Source: Escarpia spicata (lineage: Eukaryota; Annelida; Polychaeta; Sabellida; Siboglinidae). From it: DNA of 64,000 nt. The position numbers and the translations under genes were made by a program. The stretch is taken from NCBI GenBank assembly GCA_963995525.1, contig OZ023214.1, positions 53,710,339 through 53,774,338 on the forward strand, read 5' to 3'. Each line of letters opens with the position of its first letter. The stretch's first letter is position 1. This document shows positions 12,003-22,959 of the stretch, one piece after another. The notes under the pieces were generated by a model that ran no database searches, was not told the DNA's origin, and saw nothing but the letters and a program-made list of their open reading frames with translations.

Positions 12003-13000
12003 CTAAAGGCATGTCGTTATTTTGTGGGTCAATCCAGTTTCTGCTGTAGGCTCCTGTATGGAGTCAGCGACAATATTCCTGACATACACACGCTTGACAG
12101 GAAAGCAACTCCGTCGACAGGGAGGAAAAACAGAGGTTAAAAGGCCACCACTCTTGCGTTCGTGACCATATTCTCCGTCAGTTCCTCTGAACACATCAAG
12201 AACTTTGTGACTAGCTTCTTTGGGTCATCAGCGTCACGTTTCCATGTTTCATCCGCGGCGGATACCATCAGAGCAGTTGAACGTGGTCTCTTCCTCGTCG
12301 TCTTCCATATTGAAAAGGATGGATATCGAGTACTGTGACATTCGTAATCGTTCTGACCTGATGTATCCCTGATCTGATCGTCCCGTGTAAGGCCGATGAT
12401 GCCATTATGCATCTTGTATAATATATATACATAAATTCAGTTGGCTGATCAGCTGGAATTTGGATGAAGGGCCTTTAGGTTTTCTTCAAAACATTTCCTT
12501 TAATAAATACAGCATGAACCTCTGATGGTGTCTTCTCGGGGTATTTCACATCTGCCAGAGAGACTCTATCAGGAGGGCATATTTTTTATGATCGTAAATG
12601 GTTAGCCAATGTATAATTGCAGCGAAAGATTCTATATATATATATATAGCTAATCGTAATACTGTACAACATTATCTCCACGTTTCGACGTATGTCAACC
12701 AGATTCAGAAATTTTGATTCCTCCTTGAGATATTGAATTGTCTCATTCCTCAAAACATCTGACAGTTGGTCGACTGTGTTGCGAGTAGAGTTCTAATCTG
12801 CTAATCTAACCTCTCTTCTTCAACATCCTGACTACATTTTGGGTAAGTTCTTTGATTTTCACGTCATGTTAATGACTAAATGCATGTGTAGCAATAAATA
12901 ATATGCATATTGTATCAATAGGAATATATACAAACAGCCTTACAAAGGATAATTGGGTGTGTAAACAACTTTGGTATACGCAATAAACACATTTGAGAAG
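12003..13000 (-). pseudogene. Repetitive invertebrate protein family of unknown function, fragment 2
   Basis: This is the right arm plus part of the spacer, read leftwards. Pieces of the same family as 10960-11476 appear in order. They are an N-terminal part (T-I-Q-Y-L-K-E near 12740, then A-A-I-I-H-W-L-T near 12610), E-S-L-W-Q-M near 12555, and the frame 12412-12137 beginning M-H-N-G-I-I-G-L-T-R. The last frame continues past the end of the left-arm copy with W-K-R-D-A-D-D-P-K-K-L-V-T-K-F (near 12240-12200). Stops and shifts throughout show decay. It extends further toward the C-terminus than its partner. Confidence 0.6.
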
Positions 13001-13319
13001 ATCACGTTTTAATGTTAGATTATCCCATATATTTATGAGTAAATTAAAAGTTCAACACCTGATAACACAAACAATACATGTACAAATCATAAAATATTTT
13101 ATTTTATGCAACGGTGTGTACAAGAAGATGTTAAGTAATTAATACAAATATTTTGACACAAGTTTGTGATTGTGACATTCAAATAACCTTCAAAATCGAG
13201 GGTGGCATCGACATACACATATGTTCTTATCCGTTGTGTGACGGATCTAGCAAGCATTCCTGCTATTAAAAAAAAATGCAGTTAAAAGTATTACATAACA
13301 TGTTGGCTAACCTACTATC

Positions 13320-14060
13320 TGCGGAAAGGCATAATTTCGAAAATTCATCTTTTGACGGTGACCTTGTTTAACCTGCACTCCACAGTTAGAGTACCACTTT
13401 ATAACTCCATGACATACCGTATTTTAACGGGGATACAATACGCGTTCACATGGTATGTAATAACATGGCCTAGTATGTAGATAAAGTGGCTACGGAACCA
13501 TTGTAAGTGTAGACCTTTTGTGGAGTAGCGTAGTTTTGAACATTCGTCGTTTGATGGTGATCTTGTTTAGCCTTCTCTCCACACCTACTGCACCATTTTG
13601 TACCACCTCGTTGTATCCCGTTTTACGGGGAGACAGTTGGCTTTCCAACGGTGTACGACCTTGCCATACATAGATAGGTAAAGTAGATATTCGCAACCAT
13701 TTTTTATGAAGTTTGCGGCATGACATAATTTCGAACATTTATCACGTGACGGTGACACTGTTTGATCGTCGCTCCACACATACTCCATCAACTGACAGCT
13801 TCATGTCATATCTCATTATTTTGACAGGGAGAAATGATTCTTTCACACAGTGTACGATTCGTACATATAAATGAAGTAGTTACAGGGTCATTGTAACTTT
13901 ATGACTGTCGTGGTATTGCAAAAAAATCGAATATTCATTATTTCACGGTGAACTTGTTTTACCTTGAATTCACGCTTACCGCACCACTTGGCAGCTCTAC
14001 GATAGGCATCGTTGGGACGGGGAGATGTCGAGCTTGCAAACGATGTAACATTTTTAGTGT
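13320..14060. repeat. Degenerate ~197-bp tandem repeat, about 4 copies
   Basis: A 'tcgaacatt(c/t)atc...gacggtgacctTGTTTa...ctccac' block recurs at about 13336, 13535, 13730 and 13927, spaced 195-199 bp. Other shared words in the same phase are 'gtacgac'/'gtatgta', 'tagataaagt' and 'cattgtaa'. The copies are well diverged, so the array is old. The apparent ORFs across it are repeats of the same non-coding unit. Confidence 0.75.
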
Positions 14061-14094
14061 GTATAGGGGGATATTTAAACTCCTAAAATAAAGC

Positions 14095-14370
14095 ACGTTT
14101 TGGTAATTTGTTGCTCGCCTATCATATTTACATAAATTGCCTACTCCTTTAAGAAAGCCTATCCAGTTTCGATCACCTAATGCTGACTTACATTTTGTTC
14201 CTAGAGTCAACATTAACACTGGAACTGGGGCTGTTTTGTTCCTGCACCAACTCTTTTGAAATATGCTCCCTCTTTGCGTTAGATCAATTGAAATATTAAG
14301 CAATTCCCGCCGTCATTAAAAAACTTATCTTTACAACCTTGCTTATCCATCATAGCCCCCTTATGTCTCC
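14095..14370 (+). pseudogene. L2/CR1-like LINE, extreme C-terminus
   Basis: One frame, with two stops, reads F-R-S-P-N-A-D near 14165, F-V-P-R-V-N near 14195, N-M-L-P-L-C-V-R near 14260-14285 and K-T-Y-L-Y-N near 14325. This is the usual order of blocks at the C-terminus of L2-like reverse transcriptases (R-S, V-P-R, W-N-x-L-P, K-x-x-L). It is a short, inactive fragment. Confidence 0.5.
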
Positions 14371-14486
14371 ATCCATCAGTAAACAACTTGAATACTGCTC
14401 ATCTGTTTCGAGATTGACCAACCCGTTTGTCTAGATGCGCCTCTGACCTTGGTTTCCAACGATTTAGGCGCAACAGAAGTTACCTT

Positions 14487-14515
14487 ATTGTTGTTGTTGT
14501 TGTTGTTGTTGTTAT
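14487..14515. repeat. (GTT)n microsatellite
   Basis: About nine tandem GTT units. Confidence 0.9.
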
Positions 14516-15530
14516 TACAAGTTGGTTTCGGCAGCTATTTTATGTTCTTACTTTTTCAAAATCTACTTAATGGATACTGGAGAATGCCTATTGTTTTTCA
14601 AATATATTGCCCGGTGTATCTATACAGAAGACATACATACAGCATCAATTTCATTGGAGAATAATTGTGAAAACTTTTGTAAATGCTCCACTTGGATGTC
14701 ATAATAAGCGTGAACATCTAATTGTTTAATACAACACTACCAGTAACTTATGAACACGGGTTTTTGTCTTCCATTTGACAATATATCACAAAATCTTCCA
14801 GCATGTACGTTGGGTATTTTCTGGTGAATTTTCTTAGCATCAGCACTGGACCTTGCAGAATGTTGGAGCCAACATTCGTGTTTAGCAAATATAAAAAAAT
14901 CATACAAAAAAGTAAAGTATCTACCTCGGTAGTAGGGGAAGATTGAGACCAATGAGCCATTGTTCACGTTTCAACCGATAATTCCAAAAAAAGTAATACA
15001 GTTTTTAACAGTAAAATTGCACTATCGTGTAAATATGTATGTCCTCTAAAAGGGTCTTTAAATGTGTGAAAATATTACACTATTCGGACCCCCAACCGTG
15101 GAGTCATTTGAGCCACCACGCAGGTTCCTTGAGCCACAACACTTTTACATTTAAGACATATCAACGATTTTTTTAAATGTGATTTGTATTACAGTAAACA
15201 TCATCACTCAAATTAAAATATGATTTTAAGGCTTTACAACACCTGCATGTCATGCATTAATTCTCTTCTTGAGGAAAATATGTCTCTACAAATATTTGCA
15301 TAAATGTCAGTTACGTAAAATTAAGTTACATTGTAAGTCACCACACAGTCTATTTAACAGGTTATTATCACTTATGTGTCCCTACACGATGTTGTCGCGT
15401 TCCATATTTACAGGAACCTTTTAATTAATGTTGTTCCCTTTTATAGCTCATTAACCGGTCTGGAAGCAACTAGCTAGGGTATAATACAGCACAGCGAACG
15501 TTTGCAATTAATAATAATTATGTAAAACTA
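14516..15530. other. No gene seen
   Basis: AT-rich intergenic sequence. The short frames here show no recognisable domain, splice pattern or repeat structure. Confidence 0.55.
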
Positions 15531-15534
15531 AGTT

Positions 15535-15950
15535 ATATGTTTGCAAATGGGTTCTTTTAGACATATCCAAACGTGAATTTCGTCGATGTGACACACCAAC
15601 TTCTTCAGTACATTTGACGTATGACGTCATCGTACATGTGAGGTAGTTCGTAATTCCCCCGTCTCGGTTCATTGGTGTCCTGGCCTTTCTGATCCATGTG
15701 GCTTCTTTTAGTTGCCGTGTTCTTCTGTTGGCTTCCTTGTCCACTACTTTCGCTCCCTCCCAGTCTGATATGATTTGGTGTTGTTGTGTGGTCTGTGAGG
15801 GCGGTTTTGTTGATGGTTGACATTAATCTTTTTTCTCGCTCCTCGGGTATTTCTCTTTCATTATGTCTATCTCACATATACGATGACGTCATACGTCACA
15901 TGTACTAAAGAAGTTTGGATATAACTAAAAGAACTCATTTGCATAGAAAT
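15535..15950 (-). pseudogene. Penelope-like element, GIY-YIG endonuclease C-terminal end
   Basis: Read from about 15830 to 15540, two overlapping frames together give the tail of a Penelope-like retroelement protein. One has T-A-L-T-D-H-T-T, the other has E-A-N-R-R-T-R-Q-L-K-E-A-T-W-I-R-K and P-M-N-R-D-G-G, with a degenerate S-H/Y-D block after it. One frameshift joins them. Penelope-like proteins carry RT followed by a GIY-YIG nuclease, and this conserved E-x-x-x-I-R and M-N-R-D-x-G region lies at the end of that nuclease. The fragment is flanked by an imperfect inverted repeat (about 15540-15625 and 15868-15955) sharing 'gacgtatgacgtcatcgta'. It is inactive. Confidence 0.7.
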
Positions 15951-15955
15951 TAAGG

Positions 15956-16265
15956 TAACGGTAAGTTCTTATATAGCGCAGTATCCAGTCCTTAGGACTA
16001 CTCAAAGCGCTTTACACTTTACTCTCTGGCAGACCTGTTCAATCGAACACCATCTCGACTTCTTTGGGAAGTATACAACCACGCTGCAATTAACTAGACT
16101 ATTCATACACAAATATCCACCACTGTCCATAGCCAGGTACTCATTCATACATTTGAGTGAACTGGAGCAACGTGAAGTGAACGGTTCGACCAGGCAGCAC
16201 AGGATTCGAACCCGGGTTCACTCGATTGAGAGTTTGTCGCTCTAGCACTGCGCCATTGCGTTCCA
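15956..16265 (-). mobile_element. tRNA-derived SINE, copy 1
   Basis: In reverse orientation it begins with a tRNA-like head (A-box-like 'tggcgcagtgctagagc' and B-box-like 'gggttcgaatcc', near 16255-16200). A body follows that is shared with the copy at 42951-43275 ('gacagtggtggatatttgtg', 'ttaattgcagcgtgg', 'gaacaggtctgccag'). It ends in a LINE-type tail 'gtaaagcgctttgag...gcgctatataag'. SINEs have no protein; such a tail lets a partner LINE copy them. Confidence 0.85.
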
Positions 16266-16930
16266 CAAATGAACTGTCCTGAAGAATGTTCAGAAGTGTA
16301 AGTTATATGCTAATTACCAATCGATCGCCATGTTATTAATTCTATATTTCGATATAAAAAAATTCGAACACTACCAACATGCCCTATTGAACGCAAACAA
16401 ATGTGGGGGTTGCATCAGTCAATCTTGGCACCCATGAACTGGCTCATCATAGCGCAGTGTCCGGCTCATGGGTGCCTAATCATGAATGTTCATGCAAAAC
16501 GAGTGTTATTGAACATTTTAGTAGCGTCTGCAAGAATTGTTTTAGGCATTGATAGAAAATGTATCCATTACTGTCAATACTAGCAAAATGACCGTCACCT
16601 TACGGGATGCCTTGATAGTTGACCGTCGTGATAGCAACATCTACCAAATGTTAGAAAACACCATTACATCATTACGTAAACTCGCTCGCAAATACTCGGT
16701 GTTTTTTTCACAAAATGACGAAGGTCGGAGAGAATGTGAAATTTACGTTAATTGATAGGCCCTATATTGGTTATGGTGTAGAATTGTTAAATAATATTCA
16801 TATTGCTATGCTACTGACATGAGGGTAGAGAAAAGTATGTTGTGTCAGTTGTTGCCAACTCCATGACGTAAAAGCCGTTTTCCCGAAGTATTTGCCGCGC
16901 GCACGTGGTTTTCTGAAAGTTTGGCGCTCG
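16266..16930. other. No gene seen
   Basis: Unremarkable AT-rich sequence. Two short plus-strand frames (16401-16583, 16549-16755) show no domain. Confidence 0.5.
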
Positions 16931-16934
16931 AGGT

Positions 16935-17330
16935 TCAAATCATGTAACAGGGACATTGAACTTTGACCACAACGCCAGCTACCACATTCTGGATTCTCTG
17001 CAGCTTGTCCAGTAGTTGATCAGGTACACCGTAAAGGAGGCCATTTCCACAGTCCAGCCGCCACATGACAAGGGAGTGAACCAGGAGTTCAGTGGCATGT
17101 TGTATCAAACTATCTCTGATGGAACAAATCCGATGTGTTTGAAAGTATGCTACCAGGCACGGTTTTGACACTTGAGATTTCATGCTGAGCTCACTGTCAA
17201 ACGCCACACCAAAGTTGCGAGCGACAGAAGTAGGCTCGATGATGTTGTCACTGATGACGAAACCAGTCAGACTCTGTTTGACAACATAAAATGATCCCTC
17301 AAAAATGTTTTCCAAGATTTTCCTAGACAT
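16935..17330 (-). pseudogene. L2/CR1-like LINE reverse transcriptase thumb fragment
   Basis: The minus-strand frame ending at 16935 reads P-T-S-V-A-R-N-F-G-V-A-F-D (near 17230), L-S-M-K-S-Q-V near 17180, H-R-I-C-S-I-R-D-S near 17125, L-L-V-H-S-L-V-M and L-D-K-L-Q-R-I-Q-N-V near 16990. These are the conserved blocks just C-terminal to the YADD motif in L2/CR1-type RTs. Both ends are missing. It lies about 0.4 kb upstream of the neuropeptide F exon on the opposite strand. Confidence 0.72.
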
Positions 17331-17753
17331 GTTACAATACCATGCATTTATATTGAAAAACAGATGCAACAAAGGTTATATAGCCATGGGTAATATAAAA
17401 AAGCAATGGTGTTAGAAGTCGAAAATCACAAAAGACTTCTTGTTGTACCCTCATCTTTGAAAGCCTGTATTCCAAACACTATTGGACCAAATCAATCGAA
17501 ATGATTGGGTATTTTTTTAAAAGTACAATGAGTATGCCACCTACAGGTAATTGCACTGCACTTTTCCATCTCTTAATACAAATTACTCTGTGGCCATTTC
17601 TGTAGTGTCTAATATAAGTGCTTGTATTCTACTTCTGGCAGTTTCACGGGAAATTCGCCAAATTGTCTCAAAGACTAAAAACATTACATACACTTATGTC
17701 AGGAAAAAACGACTCAAACTCTTACTCAACGGGTTGTTTCAGTGTGGCCAAAT

Positions 17754-19782
17754 ATGCCCGTGAATTGGAAGAGGACAGCGTTGCTGGCTTGTATGGTACT
17801 AAGCTTGGTGATAAACCAAACAAGCTACGCGTCAGGGCAAAGACTTGTGAACCTGCGATCAAGCGATAGATTGGACGGGCCTCCGAAACGACCAATAAAG
17901 TTCACTACGAAAGCGCAACTGAACGCGTATCTGAGCGAACTGAGGGACTACTACAGTATACTCGGGAGACCGCGGTATGTCCCAATCACTACTCTGTAAG
18001 TCGTATCAAACCTTCACTCCAATAGCATTGCGATAATAATTGTAATCTACAACAATTAATTTTAACACAGTGCTTAGTGGTAGTCAACAATATCGATGCG
18101 ATGTGGTAGCGGAAGGTGTTCACCGACGAAACCCTTGTGACGTTTTCAAACTGAAAAGTAATATATTTGTTATACTACAATTATTCTATCATATAAAATT
18201 TTTTAGAATGTGAGATTGTTATCGTCTTTACAGCAATGACTCTAATACCCTTTGCCTTTATTCGAAGGCATATATGACCTGGATATCACCTGTCTTATTC
18301 AGGACCCAACCAGGTATATGTGCCTGTACTGGAGGAATAGGTCGAATATATATCCGTTTCCTCGCATATGTGTTAATGCTGCTTGCTGGCGTGTTGTTGG
18401 TAGCATTTCAGTGTACAGTCTATGTATGTAATTTTTAATATATGTTGCTGCTTATTAAATCATCAATCAATATTATATGAGATGACCCCGATGCTTTCGA
18501 CCTCCATCTCTTCCTCCTCCACTATTATGCAGAAATCGGTCTTACATGCAGTCTTACAATGGAGGTTACAATTATTACGCAGAACTCGGTCTTACATGCA
18601 GGCTTACAATGGAGGTTACCATTATTACGCAGAACTCGGTCTTACATGCAGGCTTACAATGGAGGTTACCATTATTACGCAGAACTCGGTCTTACATGCA
18701 GGCTTACAGTGGAGGTTACCATTATTACGCAGAACTCGGTCTTACATGCAGGCTTACAGTGGAGGTTACCATTATTACGCAGAACTCGGTCTTACATACA
18801 GGCTTACAGTGGAGGTTACCATTATTACGCAGAACTCGGTCTTACATGCAGGCTTACAGTGGAGGTTACCATTATTACGCAGAACTCGGTCTTACATGCA
18901 GGCTTACAATGGAGGTTACCAGTCATTGTAGAACATTACACACATAACAGAAGCAGTTAAACTGAAGAATACTTAAAACTCGTCATGTTTTCGTGAAAAG
19001 ATCTGGTCCCGATAGATAGGCAAAGAAAAGGCAACAACAGAACCAACTACTGAAACATTCTACGGAAACATTTGAAGACAATTTACAACGAGCCAACTTC
19101 CTTGATTTTCCACCTTCATCACGGGATGTCACGATTTTTGCATTGACACGTAACGAATCAATCAAATCTTTAACGCCAACCATATTGCCACATTATGTAA
19201 ATATATATATAATCCTCACGCATCTGAGGTTCTTGAATTGATTAAATATTGATGATCATCGGACACGCCATGTCGTTCTGCAGTGTCGGTATTGTGCAGC
19301 TCGTTTACTATGCTCATTACATGTGTTCTCGTTGACGATAAACTTACTGTCAAATGAGAATACACGAGTTGCTGCCACTAGTGTAAAGACCGCCACGAGA
19401 GCGAGACGTTTCACTTGTAAGGGTGTGAGGGTTGTATCACATGGATTCCTCATAGGTACATTTCAAGGATATAAAATTGCAAAAAACAAAACGTTGTCCG
19501 GACCCCATTGCCAGCTGTTCAGCCGCACTATCGCACTAGTATGCGGAACATTATCCTGGATAATGTGAGCCCGAATTAATTATATCTCTCTCGCTCAGTT
19601 GCCATGTACTGATATATAAAATCAACCCAACTGTCAGTTACATTAATTTAATTCCTCTTAATTTCAGGTTCGGTAAACGGTCAAGGAGAATAAGCGACTA
19701 TGCAACATGGACTATCGGACAGTATAAGCGACATTATTCCAACATTTACGAATTAGGTCAACGACTAAATCAGCCAAGCTAA
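17754..19782 (+). CDS. NPF: Neuropeptide F (NPY-family) precursor, two coding exons
   Basis: Coding exons are 17754-17974 and 19668-19782 (111 aa plus stop). An acceptor (gggttgtttcag, ending 17742) precedes the ATG by 11 bases, implying an upstream non-coding exon. Residues 1-26/28 are a signal peptide (basic start, then L-L-A-C-M-V-L-S-L-V). Cleavage after Ala26 or Gly28 would leave Gln29 free to form pyroglutamate. The mature peptide (about 29-75) has the family pattern P-P-x-R-P-x-x-F, L-x-x-Y-L-x-x-L-x-x-Y-Y and G-R-P-R-F, then Gly76 (amide donor) and Lys77-Arg78 (processing site). A C-terminal flanking peptide (79-111) ends at TAA 19780-19782. The intron (donor GTATGT at 17975, acceptor TTTCAG ending 19667) splits the last Arg codon in phase 2, as in NPY/NPF genes generally. 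NPF is a secreted ligand of NPY-type G-protein-coupled receptors acting in feeding control. A longer frame starting at 17742 uses GTG and is not the start. Confidence 0.93.
18541..18920. repeat. 50-bp minisatellite inside the neuropeptide F intron, about 7.5 copies
   Basis: A 50-bp unit containing 'acgcagaactcggtcttaca' and 'ggaggttacc' is repeated at 18551, 18601, 18651, 18701, 18751, 18801, 18851 and 18901 with one or two differences per copy. The unit has no stop in any plus-strand frame and 50 is not a multiple of three, so all three frames stay open across the array. This creates long frames with no coding meaning. Confidence 0.95.
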
Positions 19783-19792
19783 GAGGGTGAGT

Positions 19793-22130
19793 GTCATTAG
19801 AAAAGACGGTCTGTTGTAACTTGTTCTGGTGGGTGTCATGGCAGTGGAAGCAAATTATTGTTGAGTCAAGTAGGGGAAATATAGACTGGCGGGCTTATGT
19901 AGAGTAGCTGAATTAGGCTGCTGCACCTCCTTAACCCATATTTTGCTAATCATGCCAGTTGCATTTAATCATCAACATTAAACAAAGTATGTGACATCCA
20001 GGAGACAAACAACTGGTGTTCACATTTATATGTTATAAGCTTCTAGAAAAAACAACATTGCAAACATTCCTTAGGTGGGAGGTTCTCACTTATCTGACCT
20101 AAGGATTAAGATTTAGATAGTTATATCATAGTTCAGGCATGATCATTCAGGCATGATCACGTCATTACGTTACAATTCCATGTCTATTATATGACAACAT
20201 CGTAAAGAATATTCCAGAAGACTTGTGTTAATGAAATGAACTACAAGCTATCCCTACCCGCATATTTAACTATTCAACATACTTCAGGTAGGTGGGAACG
20301 GGGTTATACTGAGCCCCCAGATTATAAAGAAAACATGATAACAATTCTTATAGGAACAATAATCATTAGATAATCATTTAAACTGATGCTTTGAAACATT
20401 TTCGCCGATGTAACTTCAGCTTCTCCGCTGTTTCAGCTGTGAACTCATGACATCCGAACAAACAAACACGCTGTTAAAATGTATTATTTTTACATCGCGC
20501 CGCTGCTGTCAATTTACCTTTTCCAGCTTCTCTCCGCTGTCTCCACTGAAATGATGACATCAGAAGACGGGGGGGGGGGGGCTGCTTTGGAAAAGTTTCA
20601 CCACCACGCCGCCTATTACGGGGGGAGGGGGCAGAAAACAATATATCTACCCTCCAATTGCATATACCTTTCACAATCAACAAAATACACATTAATCGTC
20701 TCATAAATTTTTTATTTCAACCCGCCATTAATGCTCGCCACAAAAACAAACATTCACGCTCACATTTAATGGGGGTCAGAACCATATGTCTGCCCCCCCC
20801 CCGGAGAAATTCCAGGGGGTAGCTAAGGGGCCAAACTCTTCACATCTGTAGAAAGACCTATATAAATATTGACCACGTGAACATGGAATAACGTGGATGG
20901 AAAATTAGCTCAAAAGTAGAAAGCTCGCTTCGCAAGTGAGTGTAATCAGGATCGATGCTCGGACAGTCCAACCATTTACGTGTTATTGATTACACATCTT
21001 AGAACCAAAATGGTGCGGTTAAGCGGCCGCTTCAGCCGGTTATTAATATAAAGGCTTAATTGCGGGTGTGCATTAGTAGTCAATATTACAGCTGCTTGTT
21101 AGTATTTCTGTTTTAAAATCGTTCTTTCATTCTGTAGTTAAGAGCATCAGGTATAGCTTATTATACATAAATTTAATCCAATGTAATATTATCATGTAAC
21201 ACCAAACATGTTGGCGTTTGGCAAATGTACAGCGCATAACTCGTTATTAAATTATTTCTGTACGTTCACGCACGAGAGTGTAGATCTTGAACGGGCAAAT
21301 TGGTCATAAATAATTTGCCCGTTACATTTGCAGACGTCTATTGGGAGACGTGCGGTTCTGAGTAAGGCATGAGTGGAGAAGGAGGAGGACCAGACAACAT
21401 CCAATGCATCATGCCACGTCCTTGGCGAACACCGACAGTGCTAATGAGAACTGACAAGGCGTGCCATCTCATTTAGCATTTGTGTGACTCATACCGTAAG
21501 ACGCTTTTTAGAAATACAACTTGATTCGAACTAATCAGTAATAATGTCATAGGAACTTTATTTCATACGACAATACAACACACACATTTGGCACTTTGTT
21601 AAATGCAATGTCAATACTATGAAATTTTAGGTAACATGTGTGTTTAATTGAAGCCGAATATAATAACAAAAGTAGTTATCTTTTGTCACAACCTACAGCT
21701 GATAATATTGTTTTTGTAGCCAGGCCAAGGTTTTGATAATTATGATTTATGTATGCAAATATGCACTTTAAATTTACATGTATTCATAAATGATGTGCGT
21801 ACATTTGTATATTCAATCGTATGGGTTTTTATAACCAGCCACAGCAAACCGTAACTGTCCGATATATTTATCTATACTATATAGAATATATTTCGTCCAG
21901 TATATATTTACAATTGTGTGGATTTTGTCGTATTACACACCTGCGGAGGTGAAATCAATAAACCAGATATATGGAACTGTTATGGTTTGAAAGCTGAATT
22001 ATTACATCCTGGCGCACATGAACTGAAGCCAAGAAGGCGATAGGATACAGGAATCATAAAGATTTATAATTTTATATGATAAGCGGCAGCTTGCGCACAC
22101 ACATACATGCACGCAGGCACGCATTCACCC
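19793..22130. other. No gene seen; minor repeats
   Basis: A GTGAGT donor-like site at 19787 just after the neuropeptide F stop could start a 3'-UTR intron. Otherwise the stretch holds an imperfect direct repeat of about 110 bp (near 20420 and 20525, sharing 'cagcttctc' and 'cgctgt' words), two G/C homopolymer runs (20570-20580 and 20796-20803), and a degenerate tRNA-like segment at 20905-20980. No coding signal was found. Confidence 0.5.
20905..20980 (+). other. Degenerate tRNA-like segment (possible SINE head)
   Basis: A 'ttagctcaaaagtagaaagc' A-box-like word is followed about 35 bases later by 'ggatcgatgctc', a B-box-like word, with a possible anticodon-arm hairpin (ctcgcttcgcaagtgag) between. 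The acceptor ends do not pair convincingly, so I do not call a tRNA gene. Confidence 0.3.
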
Positions 22131-22132
22131 AG

Positions 22133-22134
<2 letters not shown>

Positions 22135-22188
<54 letters not shown>

Positions 22189-22199
22189 GCACGCACACA
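22135..22199. repeat. (CA)n/(CACG)n microsatellite
   Basis: About 50 bp of CA followed by a few CACG units. Confidence 0.93.
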
Positions 22200-22578
22200 A
22201 AGAAGTGCGCCACTGTAGGACCCTATCATTAATCCGCGAGCACTGGAAATTTTACTTGAATACGTTTCGTGTTGAGCATTCTCAGCACGCGTCTCCCAAA
22301 TTGGTCCGAAACACAGTCGTTCAATTTTACTGCAGTGATTGGTCAACACTTTGTTATGCATGACTTTGACACGCCGTATAACCTCGACGAAAATTTAGTA
22401 GTGTGTAACCAACGACGTGTCGTATAGAAGACTGACCTGTTAGATCAGTGCAAACACGTGGCAGAAAGAGTATGGGTAGACAATTTGCAGCAGCCTGACC
22501 ATATTTCAACATGACAACGTAACAGAAAGATTTAATCAAATTTTTTTTGAGCTACCAATGATACTGTTATGTGCACTA

Positions 22579-22580
22579 CA

Positions 22581-22625
<45 letters not shown>
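22579..22625. repeat. (CACG)n microsatellite
   Basis: Eleven or so CACG units, with one CAAG variant at the end. Confidence 0.93.
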
Positions 22626-22959
22626 GCACGCAACCCGCACACACATGGGACTGAATAAGTGTCGTATGAATCATAATATCGAGAATATTGGGCGGGGTAA
22701 TAACAAATACGACGTCCTATATTCAGGAATCATTCAACATTAAATATATTTATTGTCCGCTTGAAACATTGCATTAAAAACGAAAATTTCCCTTTAGGTA
22801 TTTATGGAAATGCCAGTAATAAAATTGGTAAAACACATTATGGCCAGCATTAAAATTTGCAAAACACATCATAAACAGCACTAAACCTTTGGTAAAAATT
22901 GAAAAAATAACAAAACACTCATAACACAATATTCCACATATGTTCTGTAAACAGTTTAC

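Larger units (their letters stand above)
10795..13025. mobile_element. Giant inverted-repeat (palindromic) element
   Basis: The left arm (about 10795-11470) and the reverse complement of the right arm (about 12370-13025) match by eye along their whole lengths of roughly 650 bp. Shared landmarks are 'gtgatcttctcaaatgtgtt', 'gttgtttacaca', 'gtcattaacatgacgtg', 'actctactcgcaacacagtc', 'gcaattatacattg', 'gtctctctggcagatgtg' and 'aggatgcataatgg'. About 900 bp of spacer separates the arms. The two arms carry the same protein-family fragment in converging orientation. It may be a palindromic transposon copy or two copies of a repeat inserted tail to tail. The transposon class is unknown. Confidence 0.8.

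Noticed and set aside
17742..17999. Neuropeptide F frame starting at 17742 and ending at 17999
   Set aside because: The start is a GTG within the splice acceptor region, and the end reads through a GTATGT donor. The ATG at 17754 and the junction 17974/19668 give the family-consistent protein.
18541..18920. CRISPR-like array
   Set aside because: Direct repeats are contiguous with no unique spacers, and the genome is animal.
18422..18960. Three overlapping plus-strand frames of 133-169 codons with a repeated Tyr/Gly/Leu motif
   Set aside because: They are the three phases of a stop-free 50-bp minisatellite lying inside the neuropeptide F intron.
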